From the NCBI RefSeq assembly GCF_020594515.1, contig NZ_JAJCTH010000013.1:85912-149911 (forward strand): DNA of 64,000 nt, in the 5' to 3' direction. The stretch is from Rhodoferax sp. U2-2l (lineage in GTDB: Bacteria > Pseudomonadota > Gammaproteobacteria > Burkholderiales > Burkholderiaceae_C). The notes beneath the pieces are model-generated. The model was not told the DNA's origin. It did no database searches and was given only the letters and a program-made list of their open reading frames with translations. Within the stretch, counting starts at the first letter, position 1. Every line of letters begins with the position of its first letter. Made by a program: the position numbers and the translations under genes. Shown here piece by piece: positions 7,665 to 15,818 of this stretch.

Positions 7665-9029
7665 ATGTGGACAGCAAAAGTTAATCGACGTGAATTTTTT
7701 GAATTCTATATGGGTTCCACTAAAAATGTTGAAAGTCGAGTCTCTGAAAACTCGCAGATCAACGTTCAAAGTGGTAGCGATCTCGTTTTGGTTTGGGAGT
7801 CGCATCCTCTTGAAAGAATTGCTCTTCCCAATTTGGTCATCGTTACTGATGGCGATATTCAGTCGCTTCTAAGCGCAGTAATTGCCGCGCCACAAGTTCC
7901 TTCGCCGATAACGGCACTCAGTCGAGTTATTACCCAAGAAGAGGCAAAGCAGCATTTTGATTCGGATACTCTTCCGTTGAATGAGCGAGTTTTTCCAGCT
8001 CTCGCTGCACTAATATTTGTCGAGGCGGTACTTCATGGGGATGGCCGGCTTGGACTGAAGCAGTTGACCCCACTCATATGCAAAAGAACCTTGGCTTATG
8101 CATGGGGTAAAGCAATGGGCTCTTGCGTTGCACCTGAATCATTCATCGAGTTGCCTGAGCGCTGGTTGGATGTTTACTCCATGCTGAACACACCTTCTGC
8201 AATAGAAACGGCTAATCGAACAGTTGACTCAGTGGTAAGTGGACTTAGTCTTTTGGCTCAACTCACTATCGGAATCAAACCCAATACAGCACCCGGGGCG
8301 TTGGCGTTTGAACTTCTGAATAACAACAAGGACGACCAAGAAGTGGCGTGGCAGCGTCTTGCGGCACATCTTCCGCGTTCTGTGAGCATTGAAGACCTTC
8401 ATTCCCTGGCTCGGGAGGAGCGTGGTTTGTATCTTCAGGATGCGCTTCGTTCATTAGCTTCTATCAGCAGTCGTGCAGAGAACCAAGAAATGACAGCAGC
8501 TTGCGCATTCTTGGCTACGCGAATCGCTCCAGGGTCGTTAGAGCATCTGGATGTGCTCAAAAGCGCGTCTAAGCCAGAGTTGCTTGCATGGTATGCAATA
8601 TATGCAGCGCTTCAAAATCCGAAGGAAATTCTTTCGCTTCATGGTGGCTTGGGATTCCGCTTGATGCGTGATTTGCTCAGAGTTGAAGAGAAGCTGGCAC
8701 CTCCAATTGCAGACATCTCGTATACGGAGCTTAAGATTGTGGCTCGTGCGGGATTAGATGCAATGGCAGGAAGAATCGGTCACGCGAGTGAGCTGCAGGT
8801 TGAAATAGTCCCCTATGTATCAACATCGTTTACCTTCCAGTCTCGAAATCGTCCACGCTGGGGCGAGGGGCAAGCATCCTTGGATACGGGACACTTTGAT
8901 TCTCCCCCTGTATCACCACGTGCTCGGGCGATAAGCTTAGCAAATGAACTGGCGAAACTTGTCAGAGATTTGCCTGACTATTCAGACGATAGTTCTCCGA
9001 AAGGACGATCACGCAGCAAACCTGGTTAA
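7665..9029 (+). CDS. Protein of unknown family, cassette gene 4
   Basis: I do not recognise this 454-residue protein. The first 70 residues look beta-rich (DLVLVWESHPLE, LPNLVIVTDGDI). The middle is a long alpha-helical region with several alanine- and leucine-rich helices. The last 45 residues are low-complexity and probably disordered, ending SPKGRSRSKPG. No signal peptide, membrane segment, P-loop or nuclease motif is apparent. It starts 2 bases after the helicase stop, so it is the last gene of the kinase operon. A scaffold, a kinase substrate or a sensor are all possible; nothing in the sequence decides. Codon use is AT-leaning like the other cassette genes. Confidence 0.75.
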   Translation: MWTAKVNRREFFEFYMGSTKNVESRVSENSQINVQSGSDLVLVWESHPLERIALPNLVIVTDGDIQSLLSAVIAAPQVPSPITALSRVITQEEAKQHFDSDTLPLNERVFPALAALIFVEAVLHGDGRLGLKQLTPLICKRTLAYAWGKAMGSCVAPESFIELPERWLDVYSMLNTPSAIETANRTVDSVVSGLSLLAQLTIGIKPNTAPGALAFELLNNNKDDQEVAWQRLAAHLPRSVSIEDLHSLAREERGLYLQDALRSLASISSRAENQEMTAACAFLATRIAPGSLEHLDVLKSASKPELLAWYAIYAALQNPKEILSLHGGLGFRLMRDLLRVEEKLAPPIADISYTELKIVARAGLDAMAGRIGHASELQVEIVPYVSTSFTFQSRNRPRWGEGQASLDTGHFDSPPVSPRARAISLANELAKLVRDLPDYSDDSSPKGRSRSKPG

Positions 9030-9157
9030 GTATGTGGTGAAAAGGTTGGTTCAAAGCGTCGTCTATCTAGGATCGTTAACCCCATCAATGCCCCCGCACC
9101 GTAGCCGCATCCCACCCCATTGACCCAATCCCCGTACCCTCGCCACCCCGTCGGTGC

Positions 9158-9400
9158 GCACTGCTCAGGGTAATTTTTGATCAGCATGGTCACGGTCATC
9201 GTGCCAACGCAGCCGGGCCCCGAGTTGATCCACGCGGTTTTTTTCTTCACGGCTTCAAAGTCCACGTCTCCGACGATGCGCCTGTTCTGCAGGCGGTTGA
9301 TGCCATAGTCAATTACCACCGCGCCAAGGCGCACCAACTGCGGCCAGATCATGCCGAGTCATCCGGCGAGGATGTCCGCCAGGATGGTGCGCTGCGCCAG
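9158..9400 (-). pseudogene. folD: Remnant of folD (methylene-THF dehydrogenase/cyclohydrolase) 3' region
   Basis: The minus strand encodes GAVVIDYGINRLQNRRIVGD, then DVDFEAVKKKTAWIN, then a degraded PGGVGPMT-type signature (GPGCVGTMTVTMLIKN), which is the conserved C-terminal part of FolD. Just upstream, another frame carries RTILADILAG, matching the preceding FolD segment (normally ADILVAAIG-like), so the fragment is also frameshifted. The first two thirds of the gene are missing, and after the Cys encoded at 9158-9160 the sequence turns unrelated. It cannot give a working enzyme. It lies at the downstream edge of the kinase cassette and is probably a scar of recombination. Confidence 0.75.
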
Positions 9401-9419
9401 GCCACACTAAACTTTGAAC

Positions 9420-9635
9420 ATGAAAACCTCACTGCAACCCATTGAACATCTCGGCCGATTCGAGCGTTTGCAATTGGTGGAAGACCTCTGGGATGAGTTT
9501 TCTGCCGGGTCCACACCAGAGCCACGCCCGGAAGTTCTTGACGAATTGGCGCGCCGCGCCAATTGGCGTGACAGTCACCCGCCCGCTGGGAAAACACTGG
9601 CTCAGATTGCCGAAACGCTTGGTGTCCATCTGTGA
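9420..9635 (+). CDS. Addiction-module antitoxin-like protein
   Basis: The 71 residues contain the pattern RFERLQLVEDLWDEF followed by PEVLDELARRANWRDSHP, which resembles the small addiction-module component family (TIGR02574-like), typically paired with a RelE/ParE toxin. ATG 9420 is preferred over the in-frame TTG at 9414; no strong ribosome binding site is visible. A broken toxin-like frame follows directly. The family call is by pattern only. Confidence 0.6.
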   Translation: MKTSLQPIEHLGRFERLQLVEDLWDEFSAGSTPEPRPEVLDELARRANWRDSHPPAGKTLAQIAETLGVHL

Positions 9636-9640
9636 CCTAG

Positions 9641-9814
9641 CGAGTCGTCTTTGAGCTTCCTGAGCAAGCGGAAGTTGCCGAAGCATTCTCCTGATACGAG
9701 GCGCTAAGCCACGGCCAGTGCGTGCGCCGTGATACCAAGCGCAAGCTTGCGCTGACCAGGGAAGCGACGAAAACGCAGCTGATCAAATTTGGCGGGCAAG
9801 TGGACAAAGATTGA
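9641..9814 (+). pseudogene. Degraded ParE/RelE-type toxin remnant
   Basis: The frame reads RVVFELPEQAEVAEAFS, a TGA stop at 9692, then YEALSHGQ, which follows the pattern of the N-terminal strand and helix of ParE-type toxins (VVF...EA...WYE...G). The Trp expected before YE is replaced by the stop. The frame then runs to TGA at 9812-9814 with no recognisable toxin core. It follows the antitoxin by a few bases, as a toxin would. It is probably inactive. Confidence 0.5.
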
Positions 9815-9922
9815 AAGATTGGCCGGGTGAAGGTCGGTCCCAAAGTTATCCTCTGAGGGATGCAAACCCCTTGCCTTTCCCGAGCTCCAGAACCCAGCCT
9901 TTTCTGGTTACCAGATGGCTCA

Positions 9923-11764
9923 ATGAACGAGCCCGAGCTGCCGCTTACCGCGCTTGACCGCGCCTTCGCCCGCTACCTGCAACAGGCCCAGCCCAGTGAG
10001 GATGTGCGCCACGCCTGGCTGGCCGCTCTGACCAGCCACCAGTTTGGTCGTGGCCACGCCTGCCTGGACCTGGACCTGCTGCGCCAGAGCGGGGTGTTGG
10101 CCCTGGGCTGGGAGGTTCGTTGGCAAGCGCTGCTGCCGAGTGATCTGGCCGAAGCCGCCAATAGCCTGCCCTGGTGTCAGGGTGAGGCCAGCCCGCTGGT
10201 GCTGGACGGCACACGCCTGTATTTGCGACGCAACTGGCTGGCCGAGCAGAGCATTCGCAGCTCAATCCTGGCGCGGCTGGCCCAGCCCTGTGGTGTGCCA
10301 GAGGGTTTGGCGCAGGCGCTCGACAGCTTGTTTGCTCGCTCAGCAACGGCCAGTGTCGACGCCAGCACCGCACCAGACTGGCAAAAGGTCGCCTGCGCCC
10401 TGGCGGCACGCGGCCGCTTCACCCTGATCACCGGCGGCCCGGGTACCGGCAAAACCACCACCGTGGTGCGGCTGCTGGCGCTGTTGCAGTCGCAATCAAC
10501 TCGGCCTCTACGCATCGCGCTGGCGGCGCCCACCGGCAAAGCGGCGGCGCGTCTGGGTGAGTCGATTTCCCAGGCCATTCAGCGCCTGCCGCTGGCCATG
10601 CAGGCTCATATCCCGACCCAGGCGCAGACCCTGCACAAGCTGCTGCAGGTGCGCTCGACGGTGGCGGCCACCGCCGCACCCCAGCTGGCGCTGGACGTGG
10701 TGGTGGTGGACGAGGCCTCGATGATTGACCTGGAGCTGATGGCGCGCCTGATGGCTGCGGTGCCGCTGTCGGCCAGCCTGATCCTGCTGGGTGACAAGGA
10801 CCAGCTGGCCTCGGTGGAGGCGGGCGCGGTGATGGGCCAGCTGTGCGCCGGTGCCCAGGCCGGGGGCTACAGCGCAGAAACAGTGACTTGGCTGCAGACC
10901 CACACCGGCCAGGATGTGAGCGCCTGGGCGGGAACTGGCTCAGCGCTGGCACAGCAGACCGTGATGCTGCGCCACAGCCACCGCTTTGCGGCCAACAGTT
11001 TGATTGGCCAGTGGGCCAGTGCCGTGAATGCGGGTGACAGGCAGGCCGTGGCCGCGCTGTGGGAGGCTAGCCCGCGCTGGTCAAGTACGCAGGACACCAG
11101 TGTGACCCGGCTGCAACCCGGCCCTGGCGGCGATGTGGGTCTGGCTGCGCTGGTGCGCGCCGGGTGGCAGTCGACCCTGGCCAGCCTACATACCCTGTCG
11201 GCGCCGGGGGCCAGCTGCAGCGACGCACAGGCGCTGGCACTGCTCAAGGCCCTGGGGCATTTTCAGGTGCTGTGTGCCCTGCGCGATGGCCCGGCCGGGG
11301 TGCTGGCGCTGAACCGCAGCTTGGCCCACGCGCTGGGTTTTCCGCTGGAGGGCTGGTACCCGGGGCGCCCGGTGATGGTGACACGCAACGACTACAACCT
11401 GGGCCTGATGAATGGTGACGTGGGCCTGTGCCTGCCCACGGCGCGGAGTTTGCGCGTGGCTTTTGTGGTGGTGGGGGCAGACGGGGTGGTTGGTGTGCGT
11501 TGGGTGTTGCCGAGTCGCCTGGATGCGGTGGAGACAGTGTTTGCCATGACGGTGCACAAATCACAAGGCTCCGAGTTTGACCAGGTGGCGCTGGTGCTGC
11601 CCGAGCGTATGACGCCAGTGCTGACGCGTGAGCTACTCTACACCGGGATCACCCGCGCCAAACACCAGCTGACCTTGGTAGTGCCACAGGCCGGGGTGTT
11701 GCGCCAGGCCGTGGCGGCCCAGATTTTGCGCAGTGGGGGTTTGAACATGGAGGAACAGGCATGA
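9923..11764 (+). CDS. recD: RecBCD subunit RecD: 5'-3' helicase
   Basis: RecD is the fast 5'-3' SF1B helicase of RecBCD. The 613 residues carry Walker A ITGGPGTGKTTT near 167, Walker B VVVDEASMID near 261, ILLGDKDQLASVE near 290, the late motif MTVHKSQGSEFDQV, and LLYTGITRAKHQLTLV near the end. ATG 9923 is chosen because the 21 codons before it (from an ATG at 9860) are unlike RecD N-termini; neither has a convincing ribosome binding site. It should complete the enzyme encoded by recC-recB but is separated from recB by the 3913-9922 insertion. Its stop overlaps the next start (ATGA at 11761-11764). Confidence 0.95.
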   Translation: MNEPELPLTALDRAFARYLQQAQPSEDVRHAWLAALTSHQFGRGHACLDLDLLRQSGVLALGWEVRWQALLPSDLAEAANSLPWCQGEASPLVLDGTRLYLRRNWLAEQSIRSSILARLAQPCGVPEGLAQALDSLFARSATASVDASTAPDWQKVACALAARGRFTLITGGPGTGKTTTVVRLLALLQSQSTRPLRIALAAPTGKAAARLGESISQAIQRLPLAMQAHIPTQAQTLHKLLQVRSTVAATAAPQLALDVVVVDEASMIDLELMARLMAAVPLSASLILLGDKDQLASVEAGAVMGQLCAGAQAGGYSAETVTWLQTHTGQDVSAWAGTGSALAQQTVMLRHSHRFAANSLIGQWASAVNAGDRQAVAALWEASPRWSSTQDTSVTRLQPGPGGDVGLAALVRAGWQSTLASLHTLSAPGASCSDAQALALLKALGHFQVLCALRDGPAGVLALNRSLAHALGFPLEGWYPGRPVMVTRNDYNLGLMNGDVGLCLPTARSLRVAFVVVGADGVVGVRWVLPSRLDAVETVFAMTVHKSQGSEFDQVALVLPERMTPVLTRELLYTGITRAKHQLTLVVPQAGVLRQAVAAQILRSGGLNMEEQA

Positions 11765-12903
11765 ACCTGAGTCGCTGGTGGGTGCCGCACGCTGGCACCG
11801 CCTTGAACTTGCTACGGCAGTTTTGGCCGCAGTGGCTTGCCATGACGACTGCGCTCATGTGCCACACCCTGGCCACCGCTCAAACCGCTGTTTTGGCGCC
11901 AGCACCTCTGGTGCCGCCCAACGGGGCGATCTGGGACAGTGGCGACGGTTTTGCCTTGGACGTCAAGGCCAAAAAGCTGCAGAAAACCCGCCAATCCGCC
12001 AGTGGCATCGCCTGCACGGTGACACCCGGCCAGCAACGTGTTTGCCTGGTGGTGTTTGACGAAGGCACCCAGGCCGGGTTTGCCACGGTCAAAGAGGGTG
12101 CGCTGCTGCCGGACCCGCAGGCGTTGAGCTTCACGGGCCTAGTTGGTGAGTTGGATGCCGAAGGCGCGGCCACCGATGGCCAGTTTGTGTACATCATCGG
12201 CTCCCATTCCGCCAAACGGGCTGACTGCGCCAGCAACCCCGGCAGCCGGTTTGTGCTGCGCCTGGGGCTGGACCCGGTCACGGGCCGCGCCGTGCCGAGC
12301 AGCCAGGTAGTGAGCGGGCGGCTCTGGGCATTGATGCAAGCGCAACCCGAGTTGCAGCCCTTTGTGGGTGAGCGCAAATGCCTGGGCACCAAGCCACCCC
12401 CCAAAGCGCCTTTGCTGCAGGGCCAGCAGGGCATCAACATCGAAGGCTTGGCGCTGCAGGGTGGTCGGCTGGTCTTTGGCTTCAGGGGGCCGGTGATCGA
12501 CGGTGCGGCATTCACCTTGGCGGTGGATGCCAAGGCGCTGTTTGAGGGCGGTGATGCCAAGCCACAAGTCACCCGGCTGGTCCTGGGCGCCCATCGGGGC
12601 ATCCGTGACATGGTGGCGGTGTCCGATGGTGTTCTGATTCTGGCCGGGCCTGACGATGATGGTGATAGCGACGGCGCGGGTTGGGCCATTTTTCACTGGG
12701 ACGGATCGCCCAGTAGCCAGATAAAAAGTCCGAAGCTGCTGGCCCGTCTGGACCTCGGGGGTGTCAAGCAGCGCGCGTGTGACGTTCAGATCAAACCCGA
12801 GGCTTTGAGCGTGCTGACCGAGACGCCGCGGGGCTATCAATTGCTGGTAATCTCGGATGGCTTATGCGATGGTGGACCGCTGCTTTTCAAGGTGTCAAAA
12901 TAG
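11761..12903 (+). CDS. DUF3616-type secreted protein
   Basis: A 380-residue protein with an N-terminal hydrophobic segment and a likely cleavage site after an ALMCHTLATAQ-type stretch (about residue 40), so probably periplasmic. The body has repeated beta-rich blocks with motifs such as DAEGAATDGQFVYIIGSHS and NIEGLALQGGRLVFGFRGP, which fit DUF3616, a family of predicted beta-propeller-like proteins of unknown function. The ATG overlaps the recD stop, which suggests translational coupling but no obvious functional link to recombination. An Asp-rich motif (AGPDDDGDSDG) near residue 300 could bind calcium; that is inference. Confidence 0.75.
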   Translation: MNLSRWWVPHAGTALNLLRQFWPQWLAMTTALMCHTLATAQTAVLAPAPLVPPNGAIWDSGDGFALDVKAKKLQKTRQSASGIACTVTPGQQRVCLVVFDEGTQAGFATVKEGALLPDPQALSFTGLVGELDAEGAATDGQFVYIIGSHSAKRADCASNPGSRFVLRLGLDPVTGRAVPSSQVVSGRLWALMQAQPELQPFVGERKCLGTKPPPKAPLLQGQQGINIEGLALQGGRLVFGFRGPVIDGAAFTLAVDAKALFEGGDAKPQVTRLVLGAHRGIRDMVAVSDGVLILAGPDDDGDSDGAGWAIFHWDGSPSSQIKSPKLLARLDLGGVKQRACDVQIKPEALSVLTETPRGYQLLVISDGLCDGGPLLFKVSK

Positions 12904-12966
12904 CGTTCGTTGGAACCGGCAGATTGGAATCTTCCAGAAAGCCCTAGCGTTTACATTAGCGCCATC

Positions 12967-14367
12967 ATGAACACACTCCACGAACAGGCTGAGCGGCTCT
13001 GTGCCCAAAGCAGCAGCGAAATCCAAGCAGACCACTTTGATACAGCCGAGGCGCTGTTGGTCAGAGCCCTCGACATGGACCCCGGTATGGCCGAAGCCCA
13101 CGCCAACCTGGCCTGGCTGCTGGACCGCCGGGGCAGCGTCAGCGAAGCCGTGCGGCATTACGAGCTGGCCATCGAAGCGCAGCCCGACAACGCGCGGATT
13201 CATCTGAATTTTGGCGCCAAGCTGGCAGAGCTGAAGTTTTTTCATGCCGCCGAGGCGGCCTATCAAAAAGCGCTGTTGGTGGACCCGACGCTGCCTGGCA
13301 CCTGGCGCAATCTGGGGGTGCTGTTGGCCCAGAATGGCCGCGATGCCGAAGCCGAAGCCCATCTGCGCAAAGCCCTGGCGCTTGACCCCAAACACGCGGC
13401 TGCCCATGTCAATCTGGCGTGCCTGCTGCTGCGCCAGGGACGTTTTGACGAGGGTTGGCATCACCTGGAGTTCAGGCACTGGGTCAACCCGATCGAAAAG
13501 CGCCTGCGTTGCAGCCGCTGGAAAGGTCAGCCGCTGCAAGACCGGGTGGTGCTGGTGATGTGTGAGGCCGGTTTTGGCGACACGATCCAGTTTTGCCGCT
13601 ACGTGGCGGTGTTGCGCGCGCTGGGCGCAGCCCAGGTGGATGTGCTGAGCCACCCGGATCTTAAACCCGTGCTGCAAACGCTGGACGGTGTGGGTGATGT
13701 GTTTGGATTTGAGGACGACACCAGCGTCAGCGACTGGGATTACTGGGTGCCGGCGATGAGTGTGCCGCTGTATGCGCTCACCCAGCTTGACACCATTCCG
13801 GCGGCGATTCCCTATGTGTGGGCGCCCGCGGACCGGCTGGACCCTTGGCGCCAGATGGTTGACCGCTTATCCCCGCGGCCCGCGTTGCGGGTGGGGCTGG
13901 TCTGGCATGGCAACCCGGCGTCGGAGAACGACGCCCAGCGTTCGCTGCCCAGTCTGCAGACGCTGGCGCCCTTGTGGCGTGCGACCGGCGTGCAGTTTTT
14001 CAGCTTGCAAAAGGGCAACGGCGAGCGCGAGGTCAAGCGGTTCAAGGGACAGCAGCCGCTCATCGACTTGGCCCCTGAGCTCCAAAATTTTGCCGACACC
14101 GCCGCGTCCATCATGCAACTTGACCTGGTCATCAGTGTCGACACCGCCGTCGCGCACCTGGCCGCCGCGCTGGGCAAACCCTGCTGGCTGCTGCTGCCCG
14201 CCTACATGACGGACTGGCGCTGGCTGAAGGAGCGCACTGATTCGCCCTGGTACCCGCAAGTGATGCGGCTATGGCGCCAGCCCAAGGGCAACGACTGGAC
14301 ACCGGTGCTGGCGCAGGTGTGTGAGGCGCTGCAAACGCTGGCTCAACCCGCCAGCCAAAACACCTGA
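12967..14367 (+). CDS. TPR protein with glycosyltransferase-like C-terminal domain
   Basis: The 466-residue protein starts with about five tetratricopeptide repeats (for example AEAHANLAWLLDRRGSVSEA and LRKALALDPKHAAAHVNLA) over residues 10-170. The C-terminal half resembles GT9/GT41-type glycosyltransferases: GFGDTIQFCRYVAVL near 200, LVWHGNPASENDAQRSLP near 315, and the nucleotide-sugar-side motif LVISVDTAVAHLAAALGKP near 385. The role is probably transfer of a sugar to a protein or glycan; the substrate is unknown. ATG 12967 is chosen over an upstream TTG at 12910 because TPR proteins of this type begin at this point. It converges with the next gene. Confidence 0.8.
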   Translation: MNTLHEQAERLCAQSSSEIQADHFDTAEALLVRALDMDPGMAEAHANLAWLLDRRGSVSEAVRHYELAIEAQPDNARIHLNFGAKLAELKFFHAAEAAYQKALLVDPTLPGTWRNLGVLLAQNGRDAEAEAHLRKALALDPKHAAAHVNLACLLLRQGRFDEGWHHLEFRHWVNPIEKRLRCSRWKGQPLQDRVVLVMCEAGFGDTIQFCRYVAVLRALGAAQVDVLSHPDLKPVLQTLDGVGDVFGFEDDTSVSDWDYWVPAMSVPLYALTQLDTIPAAIPYVWAPADRLDPWRQMVDRLSPRPALRVGLVWHGNPASENDAQRSLPSLQTLAPLWRATGVQFFSLQKGNGEREVKRFKGQQPLIDLAPELQNFADTAASIMQLDLVISVDTAVAHLAAALGKPCWLLLPAYMTDWRWLKERTDSPWYPQVMRLWRQPKGNDWTPVLAQVCEALQTLAQPASQNT

Positions 14368-14376
14368 TTTTTTATT

Positions 14377-15705
14377 TCAGATCGACAAGGTCTGCTGGAT
14401 GTGCTGCACCAGCGCCTGCGCGGTGGCCTCCGACAGGCGGGCAGCGTCATAACCCACATTCAGGATCAGCGCGCCGTTGTACGAACTGGCGGCGGTGAAC
14501 AAGGTCTGGTAAGGCATCGGGCACAAGGCGAACGATATCGTCTGTACGGCCGGGTCGTCTGGCACGGGCGCAATGGCGCCCACGTTGCTGATCATGGTGT
14601 TGGGCAGCGAGGCCAGCACTTTTTTGCGGAACAGCTCCAGGGACTGAGGTGGCACTGGCGAGCCATCCAGCCCGTACAGGTGGTACAGCAGGTGACCTTC
14701 GCCACGGGCGATTTGGGTGCGCGTCTGGGTGATGATCTCGCGTGCCAGCGCCCACAGGTCGGTGTCCGGGCTGATCTGGAACGTGCCTGAGATCAGTGAG
14801 GTGAAAAACCCGGTGGGACTGGTGGGGGGCGTGTCCTGCAGATGCGGGCGCAAGTCCACCGGGCAGGACAGGAAAAACGCGGCGGGCTGCTCAGTTTGTT
14901 GCAACTGGTACTGCGCCAGCAACTGCGCGGCGCACAACGCACCATGCACGGTGGTGCCATGGGCGCGCGCCTGGTCCAGCAGGCGCTGGCTGGCATCGGC
15001 ACCGAGCTGCAGGCGGATCAGCCGGGGGGTGCGGTGCTCTGCCTCAGTGGCCAGCCAAGGCATCACAGCCAGCGCGCCGTGGCGGCGGTAGTCGGCGAGC
15101 AGGGTGGTGCGCAGCTGTTTGGCGGCGTCGGGCTGCTCGGCCCAGCGGTAGTGCGCGGGCATCAGCTCGGCCATGGAGGGCAAATGCGTCGCCGTATCAC
15201 GGGGCTGGGCGGCGCTGTCAACGCGGTCGGTGTCGTCATGGGCCATCAGGCTCAGCAGGCGGCGCAGGATCTCGGTGCCGGAGCGGCCGTCGGCCACACT
15301 GTGGTGAAAGGTCAGCGCCAGCACGCAGGCAGAGGCCGGGCCATTGGGCGCCTCGGTGGCAGCCAGTTCCAGGTACAGGCAGCGCATCAGCGGCGCGGTG
15401 CCCAGGGCGAAGGGGCTGGCGAGCTCCTGCTCGATCGGACCTGGCCAGCCCGCCGCGCTGCTGGCGTGGCACAGCAGCTCAATCGCTGCGCCGGGTGCGG
15501 GCTCGAAGCGCAGGCCGGTGTCTTCGGTCCAGCTGATGCGGGTTTGCAGCAGCGCGTGTTCCTGCTGAACAGTGTCCAGCGCGCGGCGGATGCGCTCGGG
15601 CAACAAGGTGCCGGTGCGCTCGGCCAGCACCACAAAGTTCATGCACGACACATGGTCAGACAAGAAGAAAAACGCTTCACCGGGGTCAAGAGGGCGGGAG
15701 ATCAC
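14377..15705 (-). CDS. Condensation-domain acyltransferase-like protein
   Basis: A 442-residue stand-alone condensation-like protein with the acyl-transfer motif HHSVADG (HHxxxDG) at about 134-140 and the structural segment SNVGAIAPVPDDPA near the C-terminus. This fits the PapA5/alcohol-acyltransferase side of the superfamily: transfer of an acyl group from a thioester to an alcohol or amine. No peptide synthetase genes are nearby. GTG 15705 is chosen because AAGGAA lies 8 bases upstream of it; the longer frame from TTG 15753 would begin inside a perfect hairpin (15730-15766), which is unlikely to be coding. Substrate unknown. Confidence 0.75.
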   Translation of the reverse strand: MISRPLDPGEAFFFLSDHVSCMNFVVLAERTGTLLPERIRRALDTVQQEHALLQTRISWTEDTGLRFEPAPGAAIELLCHASSAAGWPGPIEQELASPFALGTAPLMRCLYLELAATEAPNGPASACVLALTFHHSVADGRSGTEILRRLLSLMAHDDTDRVDSAAQPRDTATHLPSMAELMPAHYRWAEQPDAAKQLRTTLLADYRRHGALAVMPWLATEAEHRTPRLIRLQLGADASQRLLDQARAHGTTVHGALCAAQLLAQYQLQQTEQPAAFFLSCPVDLRPHLQDTPPTSPTGFFTSLISGTFQISPDTDLWALAREIITQTRTQIARGEGHLLYHLYGLDGSPVPPQSLELFRKKVLASLPNTMISNVGAIAPVPDDPAVQTISFALCPMPYQTLFTAASSYNGALILNVGYDAARLSEATAQALVQHIQQTLSI

Positions 15706-15729
15706 AGGTGTCGTTCCTTGAAATGAAAT

Positions 15730-15766
15730 TAGCTTCCAGCCCTTTTTGGTCAAGGGCTGGAAGCTA
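15730..15766 (-). repeat. Perfect 15-bp hairpin, palindromic repeat copy C
   Basis: TAGCTTCCAGCCCTT (15730-15744) pairs perfectly with AAGGGCTGGAAGCTA (15752-15766) around a 7-base loop. It is the most symmetrical copy of the AGCCCT/AGCTA repeat. On the minus strand it follows the DUF2126 gene by about 50 bases and is followed by ATTTCATTT, so it could act as a transcription terminator between that gene and the condensation gene. Confidence 0.8.
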
Positions 15767-15818
15767 TGGTTTAAGGAGCTTTATCAGGCGGGTTGGCGCC
15801 AGATACAGCGCACGGAGT

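Noticed and set aside
14842..15726. 294-codon plus-strand frame opposite the condensation gene
   Set aside because: Low-complexity Gly/Gln/Arg-rich translation typical of an antisense shadow.
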